64,000 bases of DNA from Synechococcus sp. Nb3U1 (GTDB lineage Bacteria > Cyanobacteriota > Cyanobacteriia > Thermostichales > Thermostichaceae). Shown here piece after piece: positions 17,927-26,800 of this stretch (its first letter is position 1; every line of letters starts with the position of its first letter). Made by a program: the position numbers and the translations under genes. The notes below the pieces were generated by a model that saw only the letters and a program-made list of their open reading frames with translations, did no database searches and was not told the origin of the DNA. The DNA is taken from the NCBI RefSeq assembly GCF_021533835.1, contig NZ_JAKFYQ010000001.1, positions 439,001-503,000 of the forward strand, read 5' to 3'.

Positions 17927-18715
17927 ATGAACACGAGCAAACGAGCCCCCGTCTTTGCCTGGTTGTGCTTGGGTGTGGCCTTAGCCTATCTGTTTCTGCC
18001 ATTGGTCGCCATGGTCTGGTCATCGGTGACCTCTCCGCGCGGGTTTTATCTGGATGCCTATGTGCAGATTTTTCAGGCCCCCCGCATTGGGGAGACCTTC
18101 TTTTTCTCCTTTCAGGCAGCGATTTTAACCATCTTGATCAGTGCGTTGCTGGTAGTGCCCACCGCCTACTGGGTGCAGTTGCGCCTGCCCAAGGTACGCC
18201 CGATCATCGAGTTTTTGACGGTGATCCCGTTGGTGATCCCGCCTTTGCTGATGACCTTCGGCATGATCCGCTTTTTCAACAACACCCCCCTTACCAATAG
18301 CAACCAAGGCCTCTACTGGATGATGTTGGGGGCCTATGTGATCATCTCCTTCCCCTTCATGTACCGTTCGGTAGATGCCGGGATGCAGTCGGTGAATATC
18401 CGCGTCCTCACGGAAGCCGCCCAAAGCCTGGGGGCCAGTTGGTTCAATATCCTGTTCAAGGTGATTTTCCCCAATGTGTTGGTGGCGGTGCTGAATGGCA
18501 GTTTCATCACCTTTTCCATTGCCCTCGGGGAGTTTACGGTGTCTTCCTTGCTCAACCAACCGGCCTTCAGCCCCTACATGTTGGACTTGAGTTACCGACA
18601 GGGGGATCTGGCGACCGCTTTGGGCATTGTCAGCATTGGGGTCACTTGGGCCTGTATTGCTGCCATTCAGCTCTTGGGCCGGGGCCGGGGCGGTGTGCAT
18701 CCAACGGGAGTTTAG
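17927..18715 (+). CDS. ABC importer permease 2
   Basis: 262-aa PotC/PhnV-like inner-membrane permease. The ATG at 17927 is preceded by GAGAGGGAT. Six hydrophobic segments are seen, with the coupling loop VLTEAAQSLGASWFNILFKVIFPNV matching the EAA motif. It would form a heterodimer with permease 1 and dock on the ATPase encoded downstream. Confidence 0.88.
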   Translation: MNTSKRAPVFAWLCLGVALAYLFLPLVAMVWSSVTSPRGFYLDAYVQIFQAPRIGETFFFSFQAAILTILISALLVVPTAYWVQLRLPKVRPIIEFLTVIPLVIPPLLMTFGMIRFFNNTPLTNSNQGLYWMMLGAYVIISFPFMYRSVDAGMQSVNIRVLTEAAQSLGASWFNILFKVIFPNVLVAVLNGSFITFSIALGEFTVSSLLNQPAFSPYMLDLSYRQGDLATALGIVSIGVTWACIAAIQLLGRGRGGVHPTGV

Positions 18716-18749
18716 TTCGTAGTTCGCAGGATTTCCATGAGGTTTGGCC

Positions 18750-19841
18750 ATGAGCTTTTTAACCCTGACCGGCATTCGCAAGGAATTTGGCAAGTCTGTC
18801 GCCGTGCAAGACTGTAACCTCCAGGCTCATCAGGGGGAGTTCGTTACCTTTCTGGGGCCGAGTGGTTGCGGTAAGTCTACCGTGCTGAGAATGGTGGCCG
18901 GATTTGAGCAACCAACTCAGGGCAGCATTGTCATCGATGGCCGGGATGTGACTGCTCTGCACGCCAGCAAGCGCAACATCGGCATGGTGTTTCAGCAGTA
19001 TGCGCTCTTCCCCAACATGACGGTGGCCGAGAATATTCAATTTGGCCTCAAAGTGCGGGGGGCCGATGGCTCGCTGCGACAAGAACGGGTGAGAGAGCTG
19101 CTCGAGATCATCCGTATGGAGGCCTTTGCCAACCGCTATCCCCATCAACTTTCGGGTGGGCAGCAACAGCGGGTGGCCTTGGCGCGGGCTTTGGCCATTC
19201 GGCCTCAAGTGTTGCTCTTGGATGAGCCGTTGTCTGCGCTGGATGCCAAAATTCGGGTTTCACTGCGCCAGGAAATTCGCTCCATTCAACGGCAGTTGGG
19301 CATTACCACCATCTTCGTTACCCATGACCAGGAAGAAGCCCTCACCATTTCTGATCGGATTGTGGTGATGAATTTCGGCCTGATCGAACAGGTGGGCCGC
19401 CCGATGGAGATCTACAACCAACCGCAAACCCAGTTTGTCGCCTCGTTTATTGGCACGTTGAATGTACTAGAGGCCCAGGTGGTGGATCCCCACCAAGGGT
19501 ATATCCACGTAGAGGGTCAGCCCGTGCGCACCAGTGAAGCCCTGCGGGAAGTGGGAAAAACGGTGTCGGTGGCGATTCGCCCCGAGTCAATTGCTTTGAA
19601 CCACAGCAACGGTCACCCCAACAGTCTGCGGGCCACGGTGGACGATGTTTATTTTCTCGGTTCGGTGGTGCGGATTCGGACTCGGCTGGGATCCCAGCAT
19701 TTGAATGTGGATACCTTCAACAGCCCTGGTCTGTCGGTGCCCACCCCTGGGGATCCGGTGACTCTCAACTTCAGTGCCGAAGCAGCCAAGGTTTTGCAGG
19801 AGAGGGCCAGGGTTGAGTCAGGGATCCCCAGTTTGGTGTAG
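18750..19841 (+). CDS. ABC importer ATP-binding protein (PotA/FbpC-like)
   Basis: 363-aa ATPase energising the importer encoded just upstream. Walker A is GPSGCGKST (residues 36-44), Q-loop QQYALFPNMTVAENI, signature LSGGQQQR, Walker B LLLDEPLSALD and the switch His in VTHDQEEA. The C-terminal 120 residues form a TOBE-like regulatory domain, as in polyamine, iron and phosphonate importers. The ATG at 18750 is chosen over the TTG at 18744 by family start. It ends the operon; gamma-glutamyltransferase begins 55 bases later in the same direction. Confidence 0.9.
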   Translation: MSFLTLTGIRKEFGKSVAVQDCNLQAHQGEFVTFLGPSGCGKSTVLRMVAGFEQPTQGSIVIDGRDVTALHASKRNIGMVFQQYALFPNMTVAENIQFGLKVRGADGSLRQERVRELLEIIRMEAFANRYPHQLSGGQQQRVALARALAIRPQVLLLDEPLSALDAKIRVSLRQEIRSIQRQLGITTIFVTHDQEEALTISDRIVVMNFGLIEQVGRPMEIYNQPQTQFVASFIGTLNVLEAQVVDPHQGYIHVEGQPVRTSEALREVGKTVSVAIRPESIALNHSNGHPNSLRATVDDVYFLGSVVRIRTRLGSQHLNVDTFNSPGLSVPTPGDPVTLNFSAEAAKVLQERARVESGIPSLV

Positions 19842-19896
19842 ATGAGCCCTCATCTTCTAGACTGAACGGAGTCCCTCCTTCTGGCAAGACTTGCGC

Positions 19897-21519
19897 ATGA
19901 CTTCCGCCTTCCTGGGCCAGGATCTAAGCCACTATCCTTTTACTTCGCAGCGGCGGGTGGTGATGGGAAGGCGAGGTGCGGTGGCTACTAGCCAGCCCTT
20001 GGCGGCGATGGCAGGGATGGAACTGTTTTGGGCTGGGGGCAATGCGGTGGATGCTGCCCTGGCGATGGCGATTGCTTTAACGGTGGTGGAACCCACTTCC
20101 AATGGCATCGGCTCAGATGCGTTTGCCTTAGTGTGGGATGGGGCCCATCGTTTGCATGGTTTGAACGCATCCGGTCGCAGCCCGGCGGCCCTGACTCCCC
20201 AACACTTTACGGGTTATGAACGGATCCCACCCTTAGGTTGGTTGACGGTGACCATACCGGGGGCGGTTTCTGCTTGGCAAGCCTTGCATCGGCGCTGGGG
20301 TCGGCTACCTTTTGAGCGGTTGTTTGAGCCCGCCATTCGTTTGGCACAGGAAGGGTTTCCGGTTTCTCCTCGGATTGCCCAACTGTGGCAGGCGGCTGAG
20401 AAGACCTATTTACCCCTCCAGGATCCCTGTCATCAACCTTTTCTAGAGGTGTTTTTCCCACAGGGTCGTGCTCCCCGGGCCGGAGAGATCTGGGGCAGCC
20501 CCCGACATGCCCAAACCCTAGAAACCCTGGCTCGCACAGGCGGAGAGAGCTTCTACCGAGGGGAACTGGCTCAGAAGCTGCTGGCTTTTTCCGAGTCAAC
20601 CGGCGGGATCCTCTCGCCATCGGATTTGCAGACCCATCAAGCGGACTGGGTGGAGCCGATTTGCACCCACTACCGGGGCTATACCGTCTGGGAAATGCCA
20701 CCCAATGGGCAGGGTATAGCAGCGTTGATGGCCCTCAACCTCTTGGAAGGGTTTGAGTTGAGCCGGATCCCTTATCACTCCAGTGAGCGCTATCACCTCC
20801 AAATTGAGGCGATGAAACTGGCCTTTGCAGATGTGCACCGACAGGTGGCAGATCCCGATTATCTGCAGGTGAGCCCGGCACAGATGCTGGATAAAGGGTA
20901 TGCCGAGCAACGCAGGGGATTGATCCGGTCTGAGGCGATCCCGGTGGCCCAGCCGGGGCTACCCCAAGGGGGAACAGTGTATCTGGCGGCGGTGGATGGG
21001 GACTTGATGGTGTCGTTTATTCAGTCCAATTTCGATGGCTTTGGCAGTGGTTTGCTGGTTCCAGGAACCGGCATTGCCTTGCACAATCGCGGCACCGGTT
21101 TCACCCTCGAATCTGGGCATCCCAACCAAGTTGGCCCCCGCAAACGGCCCTATCACACGATTATTCCTGCCTTTCTTTCCAAAGATGGGATCCCGTTGGG
21201 GCCTTTTGGGGTGATGGGGGGAGCGATGCAACCGCAGGGGCATGTGCAGGTGGTAGTGAATAGAGTGGACTATGGCTTGAATCCTCAGGCAGCTCTGGAT
21301 GCCCCCCGCTGGCGCTACCTACAGGGCAATCAGGTGGTGGTGGAGGCGACGGTGCCAGAATCGGTGGTGCAGGAGTTGGCGGCGCGTGGCCATCAGGTGC
21401 GGGTCATGCTCACCGAAGATTACTACGGCTTTGGTCGAGGGCAGATCATCTTCCGTGCCGGGGATGCCCTCATCAGCGCCTCGGAGCCGCGAGCGGATGG
21501 CTTGGCTTTGGCCTGGTAG
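19897..21519 (+). CDS. ggt: Gamma-glutamyltransferase family protein
   Basis: 540-aa N-terminal-nucleophile hydrolase that transfers or hydrolyses the gamma-glutamyl group of glutathione and related peptides. Typical segments are GAVATSQPLAAMAGMELFWAGGNAVDAALA near the N-terminus (positions about 25-55), PTSNGIGSDAF, and a candidate autoprocessing Thr in QGGTVYLAAVDGDL. Near the C-terminus is the DYGLNPQAALDAPRW block. No signal peptide is present, unlike secreted GGTs, so it may be cytoplasmic or belong to an acylase-like subgroup. The location directly after an ABC importer suggests a possible functional link. Confidence 0.85.
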   Translation: MTSAFLGQDLSHYPFTSQRRVVMGRRGAVATSQPLAAMAGMELFWAGGNAVDAALAMAIALTVVEPTSNGIGSDAFALVWDGAHRLHGLNASGRSPAALTPQHFTGYERIPPLGWLTVTIPGAVSAWQALHRRWGRLPFERLFEPAIRLAQEGFPVSPRIAQLWQAAEKTYLPLQDPCHQPFLEVFFPQGRAPRAGEIWGSPRHAQTLETLARTGGESFYRGELAQKLLAFSESTGGILSPSDLQTHQADWVEPICTHYRGYTVWEMPPNGQGIAALMALNLLEGFELSRIPYHSSERYHLQIEAMKLAFADVHRQVADPDYLQVSPAQMLDKGYAEQRRGLIRSEAIPVAQPGLPQGGTVYLAAVDGDLMVSFIQSNFDGFGSGLLVPGTGIALHNRGTGFTLESGHPNQVGPRKRPYHTIIPAFLSKDGIPLGPFGVMGGAMQPQGHVQVVVNRVDYGLNPQAALDAPRWRYLQGNQVVVEATVPESVVQELAARGHQVRVMLTEDYYGFGRGQIIFRAGDALISASEPRADGLALAW

Positions 21520-21618
21520 ATGGAGGGGATTGGGGATCTCCGTAGCCCACCGGTCTTGTGTTCGGCGGAGGTATCCGGTATAACCCAGTTAGGGATCCCG
21601 AGCCGATGGAAGAGCTGC

Positions 21619-22236
21619 ATGGATAGAAGCGGTTATGCTGCGTGGATGCAACTGGCGGCTGGGCTGGCGGCGGTTGGGTTCATGGGATCCCTAGTTGCCT
21701 GTGCCCCGGCTCCAATCTCGCCAGCAGAAGCTCAACTTCAGGATCCCGTTCGTCGACCCATCCGTCACATCAGTAAAGATGGCACCCGTTTTGAGGCTTC
21801 TCTGGGGGATGCTCGCGCCCTCCCCGCCCAGTTCCCGGCTCATTTGCAACTGCCGCAGGCCTCTGTGGTTTCTTCCGGACAGATTTGGGATCGCGAGGGG
21901 GGTATGACCTCCTTAATTTTGCAAACGGCTCTCCCTATGCAAGAGATCAGCACCTACTATCGCCGTGGTCTTTGGGGTCGGGGCTGGGAGATCCTCTCCG
22001 ATGTTGAGCAGCCGGACGGGATCCGCACCTTAGTTTTTGAGTCTCCCCAGCGCTCGCAGCAGATGCCACAACAGGTGGTGATCCAGGTGGGATCCCCGCG
22101 CCAAGGGCCAGACCAAATCGAGCAACGGGATATCCTGATCTTGCTCAGCACTGTACCGGCAGGAGACTATGGTACCCAAGGCGATGGCTCCCCTGTGAAA
22201 GGCTGGAGTAAAACTGCACCTTCTCCCCTTCCCTAG
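21619..22236 (+). CDS. Hypothetical lipoprotein, 205 aa
   Basis: Unknown function. The ATG at 21619 gives a lipoprotein signal peptide (AAGLAAVGFMGSLVAC, lipobox L-V-A-C). The mature part has alternating hydrophobic strands and an aromatic helix-like segment (MQEISTYYRRGLWGRGWEILSDVEQ), a pattern often seen in cyanobacterial periplasmic lipoproteins. It is followed after 3 bases by an SRPBCC gene, suggesting co-transcription. Confidence 0.65.
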   Translation: MDRSGYAAWMQLAAGLAAVGFMGSLVACAPAPISPAEAQLQDPVRRPIRHISKDGTRFEASLGDARALPAQFPAHLQLPQASVVSSGQIWDREGGMTSLILQTALPMQEISTYYRRGLWGRGWEILSDVEQPDGIRTLVFESPQRSQQMPQQVVIQVGSPRQGPDQIEQRDILILLSTVPAGDYGTQGDGSPVKGWSKTAPSPLP

Positions 22237-22239
22237 AAG

Positions 22240-22677
22240 ATGCCCCTCTACACACAATCCATTCCAATTGCCGCCCCCATCCCCCAGGTGGATCGCTGCA
22301 TCACAGACTTAGACGTGATGAAACGCTGGCTCAACCCACTGTTGCAGTGTGAGGCCGTTGGATCCCCGGCAGCCAAGTTGGGCAGCCGCTACTGCTTTCG
22401 GATGCGGATTCCGTGGGTTTCCCCGCAGTTGGACTGCGTGATCACAGAGCGGGCCGTAGGGTTGGTGCAGTGGCAGTTTGAGGGATTTTTCACAGGAACC
22501 GATCGCTGGGAATGTTGGCCCGAATCGGGAGGAACTTTGTTGATCAATCGGTTTGAGTTTCACATTCCCAATCCCTGGGTGGCGGCGGGGTTTCACCTGT
22601 TGGCGGCAGGCCTGACGCAGCAGGATATGCGGGCACAGCTACGACGGCTGAAGGCGGTGGCGGAGTCTTTGGGTTAG
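22240..22677 (+). CDS. SRPBCC (START-like) family protein
   Basis: 145-aa single-domain protein resembling the polyketide cyclase/SRPBCC ligand-binding fold. It opens with a strand pattern YTQSIPIAAPIPQVDRCITDLDVMKRWL, carries a curved-sheet core around FRMRIPWVSPQLDCVITER and ends with a long helix. Members bind hydrophobic ligands; no ligand can be named here. It starts 3 bases after the upstream lipoprotein stop. Confidence 0.7.
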   Translation: MPLYTQSIPIAAPIPQVDRCITDLDVMKRWLNPLLQCEAVGSPAAKLGSRYCFRMRIPWVSPQLDCVITERAVGLVQWQFEGFFTGTDRWECWPESGGTLLINRFEFHIPNPWVAAGFHLLAAGLTQQDMRAQLRRLKAVAESLG

Positions 22678-22714
22678 GCTGGAGCCGAGTAGTAAAGAAA
22701 TGTGACGGGCTGCA

Positions 22715-23296
22715 ATGACCAGCAACACCGGATTATTTAATCGTCGTTTTGCCGATAACTTCATTCCCCAACCGGCCAACAACAGCCTAGAGATCGGCCA
22801 ACTGACCCCTGATTTTGAGCTGCCGCGGGTGCAAGGGGATCCCGTGCGCCTATCGGACTACCGCGGCCAGAAGCCTGTGGTCCTGGCCTTTACCCGCATT
22901 TTCACAGAAAAACTCTTCTGTCCCTTCTGCTACCCCCACATTCAGGATCTGAAAGCTCGCTATGCCGAGATTCAAGCGCTGGGGGCGGAACTACTGATGA
23001 TCACCAGCACCGATCCGATCCAGAGTGAACAAATCCAAACCGATCTGCAGCTGCCCTATCCGCTGCTGGTGGATCCCGACTGCACCACCTTCCGACTGTA
23101 TGGTGTCGGTCAGGCACTGGGGGCACCGCTGCCGGGACAATTTGTGCTCGACCAAACGGGCAAACTGCGCTTTAAGCACGTCTTTTCGTTCGCAGATCCC
23201 AATGCCGATACCGATGAGGTACTGCGGGTGCTGCGGGAAGGGCTGGAAACAGGTTGGGATGGCACGCGCAAGGCAGCCCCGATTCCCTTTTTATAG
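22715..23296 (+). CDS. Peroxiredoxin-like AhpC/TSA family protein
   Basis: 193-aa thioredoxin-fold protein. The domain start GQLTPDFELPRVQGDPVRLSDYRGQ is characteristic of AhpC/TSA proteins, and the reactive motif is CPFC (C69, C72) in KLFCPFCYPHIQDL. Such proteins reduce peroxides or serve as thiol oxidoreductases. It belongs to the AhpC/TSA-like group with an unusual FCPFC arrangement rather than classical 2-Cys Prx. No signal peptide, so cytoplasmic. The next gene begins 44 bases later. Confidence 0.8.
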   Translation: MTSNTGLFNRRFADNFIPQPANNSLEIGQLTPDFELPRVQGDPVRLSDYRGQKPVVLAFTRIFTEKLFCPFCYPHIQDLKARYAEIQALGAELLMITSTDPIQSEQIQTDLQLPYPLLVDPDCTTFRLYGVGQALGAPLPGQFVLDQTGKLRFKHVFSFADPNADTDEVLRVLREGLETGWDGTRKAAPIPFL

Positions 23297-23340
23297 ATTT
23301 ACAGAATGGTTCGATACCATCCGTACACGGGAGAAAGGCT

Positions 23341-24975
23341 GTGGTGTTCGCTCGTCTGGCCCAAAGTGGGGCGCGTCAGGCCGAGATTCTGGAGGTAGTC
23401 TTGCGCCATGGCTGGGATTACATGCGGCGCTTGCTCTCTTTCGGGAAAGCTGGGGAACCCCAACTGCCCCCTCCCATGGTGCTGCGTAATATCTTGGTGG
23501 ACTTGGGGCCGGTTTATGTCAAGCTGGGCCAGCTGTTGAGCACACGCCCGGATCTGTTGCCGCGTGACTATATTGAAGCCCTCAGTACCCTGCAAGCCAA
23601 TGTGCCCCCTGTGCCCTGGAGCGCGGTAGAAATGCTCCTGCGCCAGCAGTTGCGCCAACCTCTAGAGCAGGTTTTCAGCAGCATTGAAACGGAATCTGTG
23701 GCTGCTGGCTCCATCGCCCAAACCCATCGCGCCTGTTTGAGCAGTGGAGAATGGGTGGCCCTAAAAATCCAGCGGCCTGGGTTGGAAGCAGTGGTGGAAC
23801 GGGATACCCGCTTGATTCGGAGTATCGCTGAGCTGGTGGCCCAAACGGAATTTGGCAAGCTGGCGGATGTGGTTTCTTTGGCGGATGAGTTCTGTCGGGC
23901 CATTCAAGCGGAATTAGATTTCACCCAAGAAGCCCACCATACCGATCAGTTGCGGCAACATTTGCAAGGTAGCCGCTGGTTTGACTCAACACAGCTGGTC
24001 GTACCCCAAATTCACTGGCCCCTCACCACTCCGAAAGTGTTGGCGATGGAGTGGATCGACGGTCAACCGCTGCTGGAGGCGGATCGCAGCGACGGGGATC
24101 CCCGCAAAATGGCCCGCATGTTAACCCGTGCTTTTTTTCAGCAGATCTGTATTGATGGCTATTTCCACGCCGATCCCCACCCCGGTAATCTGTTTTATCT
24201 GGGATCTGGTCGGATAGCGCTCCTGGACTGTGGCATGATTGGGCGGCTGGATCCCCGCACTCAGCAAATTCTGTTGGAGATGATCCTCTCGATTGTAAGT
24301 TTGGATGCCCAACGCTGTGGGGAACTGACCTTGGAGTTGGCCCCCCCAGACCAGCCGGTTAACTTGGCCCAATTGCAAAACGACTACGAGCGCCTGTTGC
24401 GGCAGTACTACACCCTGAGCGTGTCAGAGTTGGATTTTAGCCAGCTCTTCTACGAGGTACTGCAGGCGGCCCGGCGGAACCACATTCGGATCCCAGGCAA
24501 TTTGGGCCTCTGTGCTAAAGCATTGGCCAACCTAGAAGGGATCGCCCGCCAGTTAACCCCTGACTACAACTTGCCGGAGCAGATTCGCCCCTTGATGGCC
24601 GATGTCTTCCGGGCCCAGTTGGTGGGAGAAGCCCCGTTGCCCTCATTGTTGCGCACGGCGCTGGATTTGAAGAATCTGTCTTTGCAGTCACCCCGTCAGG
24701 TGGAGTTACTCCTCAGCCGTATCACCTCTGAAACCCAACGCTGGAACCTGAGCATGCGAGAGCTAGACGGGATCCGCAGCAGCCTGGATAATTCTGCCAA
24801 TCGCCTTTCCTACAGCATTGTGGTGGGTTCTTTGATCATCGGGGCGGCCATTATTTCTGCCCAAACCCAACGATTTCAAGTTTTTTGGTTGAGCGAGCTG
24901 CTCTTTGCGGTGGCCAGTGTGCTCGGCCTTTGGCTGATCATCAGTATTCTGCGTTCCGGTCGCCTGCGGGGTTAG
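23341..24975 (+). CDS. ABC1/UbiB-family atypical kinase
   Basis: 544-aa protein of the UbiB/ADCK family, linked to isoprenoid-quinone biosynthesis or homeostasis in cyanobacteria and plastids. The KxGQ motif is present in YVKLGQLLSTRPDLLP. Also visible are an Ala-rich loop SVAAGSIAQTHRA, the lysine in VALKIQRPG, ExD in FCRAIQAELDFTQEA and the metal-binding GYFHADPHPGN/LLDCGMIG. Two C-terminal hydrophobic helices anchor it in the membrane. GTG at 23341 (preceded by GGGAGAAAG) is the likely start; the frame is open from 23254, where it overlaps the upstream gene. Confidence 0.87.
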   Translation: MVFARLAQSGARQAEILEVVLRHGWDYMRRLLSFGKAGEPQLPPPMVLRNILVDLGPVYVKLGQLLSTRPDLLPRDYIEALSTLQANVPPVPWSAVEMLLRQQLRQPLEQVFSSIETESVAAGSIAQTHRACLSSGEWVALKIQRPGLEAVVERDTRLIRSIAELVAQTEFGKLADVVSLADEFCRAIQAELDFTQEAHHTDQLRQHLQGSRWFDSTQLVVPQIHWPLTTPKVLAMEWIDGQPLLEADRSDGDPRKMARMLTRAFFQQICIDGYFHADPHPGNLFYLGSGRIALLDCGMIGRLDPRTQQILLEMILSIVSLDAQRCGELTLELAPPDQPVNLAQLQNDYERLLRQYYTLSVSELDFSQLFYEVLQAARRNHIRIPGNLGLCAKALANLEGIARQLTPDYNLPEQIRPLMADVFRAQLVGEAPLPSLLRTALDLKNLSLQSPRQVELLLSRITSETQRWNLSMRELDGIRSSLDNSANRLSYSIVVGSLIIGAAIISAQTQRFQVFWLSELLFAVASVLGLWLIISILRSGRLRG

Positions 24976-25401
24976 ACTCAAGAACCCTTTGTTGAACGTA
25001 CAAGGAGGAGCCGTTTGCCTACAGGATGCAGCTCCCACTGTAAACCAATGACTTGAGTGATCACGCCATAGTCCTTGTCTCTCTGCAGGAAAATCGGTAC
25101 TGATGACAAAAACAGAGGCTAAGCGACTGGACTTCTGCTCAGAGAACATCTCCGCCAAACTTATCCGTAGTGTCAAAATAATTCTAAATTATAGACTAAA
25201 ACCTATCATTCTAATAATAAAGAAATACTATACTCTATATATCTTTTGCGATAAGACATTAGGTAGAAATTTTTCTTTACCTAACTGAGTTTCTAAATAG
25301 TGTTGCAGCGCGATAAGGCTTACCGACATTTGTTGGAATTTGCTGGTGTGCCTGCTGTGTAATGTTGCGAAGTCACCTGTCAAGATTTCACAAGGAGTAT
25401 T
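24976..25401. other. AT-rich leader region upstream of the cmpA-type pseudogene
   Basis: 426 bases without a credible gene. The stretch 25140-25290 is strikingly AT-rich compared with flanking DNA and carries a 61-codon frame (25103-25288) that does not look like a protein. GCGATAAG occurs twice (about 25249 and 25310) in the part nearest the pseudogene, which could be remnants of a regulator site. AAGGAG at 25392 is the ribosome-binding site of the following gene. Confidence 0.4.
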
Positions 25402-26715
25402 ATGACCATGATGCGGATTCCACGTCGGTAATTTCTCGTATCTTCTGGTGCAGCAGCTCTAGGAGCAGCTGGAGCCGTTCTAGCAAACCCTAAACGGGGA
25501 CAAGGTTACTATGTAGCTCAGGCTAGCGGCCCAGAAACTACTGGTATTCGACTGGGCTATTTGCCTATTCTAGAGGCAGCGCCACTCATCATTGCCAAAG
25601 AAAAGGGGCTGTTTACCAAACATGGAATGCCAGATGTGGAAGTTCTGAAGCAAGCTTCTTGGGCAGCCGCTCGGGATAACGTAGAAATTGGTTCCGCTGG
25701 TGGTGGTATCGACGGTGGTCAATGGCAAATGCCCATGCCTCACCTCATCACGGAGGGCGTGATTACGAAGGAAAACACCAAAATTCCGATGTATGTTTTG
25801 CTGCAAACTTCAACCCATGGAAATGGTATTGCCATTGCTGGTAAGCACTTGAGGAAAGGTCTTGATGTCAATGCCTCTAAAGCTGTTCAATACATTGCAG
25901 AATTGAAGTCCAAAGGTACTCCATTCACAGCGGCTTTTACTTTTCCCCGAGCCAATCAAGAGTTGTGGATTCGGCTATGGTTAGCGGGTAGTGATATTAA
26001 TCCAGACGATGTAAAGCTGATTGTAGTCCCTCCTGCCCAAACAGTAGCTAACATGCAGACGGGGATCATGGATGGGTTCAGCACTGGGGATCCATGGCCC
26101 TATCGAATTTCTGCAGAAAACATTGGTTTCATGGCAGCCTTGACGGCTCAGTTGTGGCCAGATCATCCAGAAGAATATTTAGCGATTCGTGCTGATTGGG
26201 TGGACAAAAACCCTACAGCGACAAAAGCTCTTTTGAAGGCCATTATGGAAGCTCAACAGTGGCTAGACCAAGACAGTAATCGTCCTGAAGCAATCGAAAT
26301 CCTTTCCAAGCGCAATTATTTGAATGTCCCGCCAGAGATTCTTACTCCCCCGTTTGAAGGTCGATATATTATGGGTGATGGCCGACCAGATATTAAAGAT
26401 AAGATGATGGGGCCATTGTTCTGGAAAGATGATCGAGGCAGCGTATCTTACCCTTACAAGAGTCATGATTTATGGTTCTTAGTAGAAAATGTCCGCTGGG
26501 GATATTTACCTGCTAATACTGACCTCCAGGCCATTGTGAACAAGGTAAACTGAGAAGATATCTGGCGTGAAGCTGCCAAGGAGTTGGGTGTAGCTGAGGC
26601 TGATATTCCATCCAGTACTTCTCGTGGTGTTGAAACCTTCTTTGATGGCGCAAAATTTGATCCGAACAATACAAAAGCGTATTTAGACAGTCTCAAATTC
26701 AAAAATCTAGCCTAG
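25402..26715 (+). pseudogene. cmpA: Bicarbonate ABC transporter binding protein (cmpA/nrtA type) with two in-frame stops
   Basis: The ATG at 25402 is preceded by AAGGAG. It reads MTMMRIPRR, then TAA (25429), then [18 protein letters not shown], which restores a Tat-lipoprotein-like leader RR-(Q)-FL if TAA was CAA. The frame then runs open for 373 codons with clear CmpA/NrtA sequence ([70 protein letters not shown]). It is stopped by TGA at 26551 where the family has VNRED (CGA expected). It continues in frame as [13 protein letters not shown] and [12 protein letters not shown] to a TAG at 26713. Total 437 codons, the family's normal length. Both lesions are single C-to-T changes. cmpB, C and D do not follow. 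Confidence 0.85.
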
Positions 26716-26800
26716 ATACGATTTTGCTGTTCGAATCTTTAAAGAGTTCACTCTTGGTCGTTTATCCATTCTGAGAGATTCATTCTGAGAGGCAACAAAC

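Noticed and set aside
25103..25288. 61-codon plus-strand frame in the AT-rich leader
   Set aside because: Composition follows the AT-rich DNA; no start signal and no recognisable sequence.
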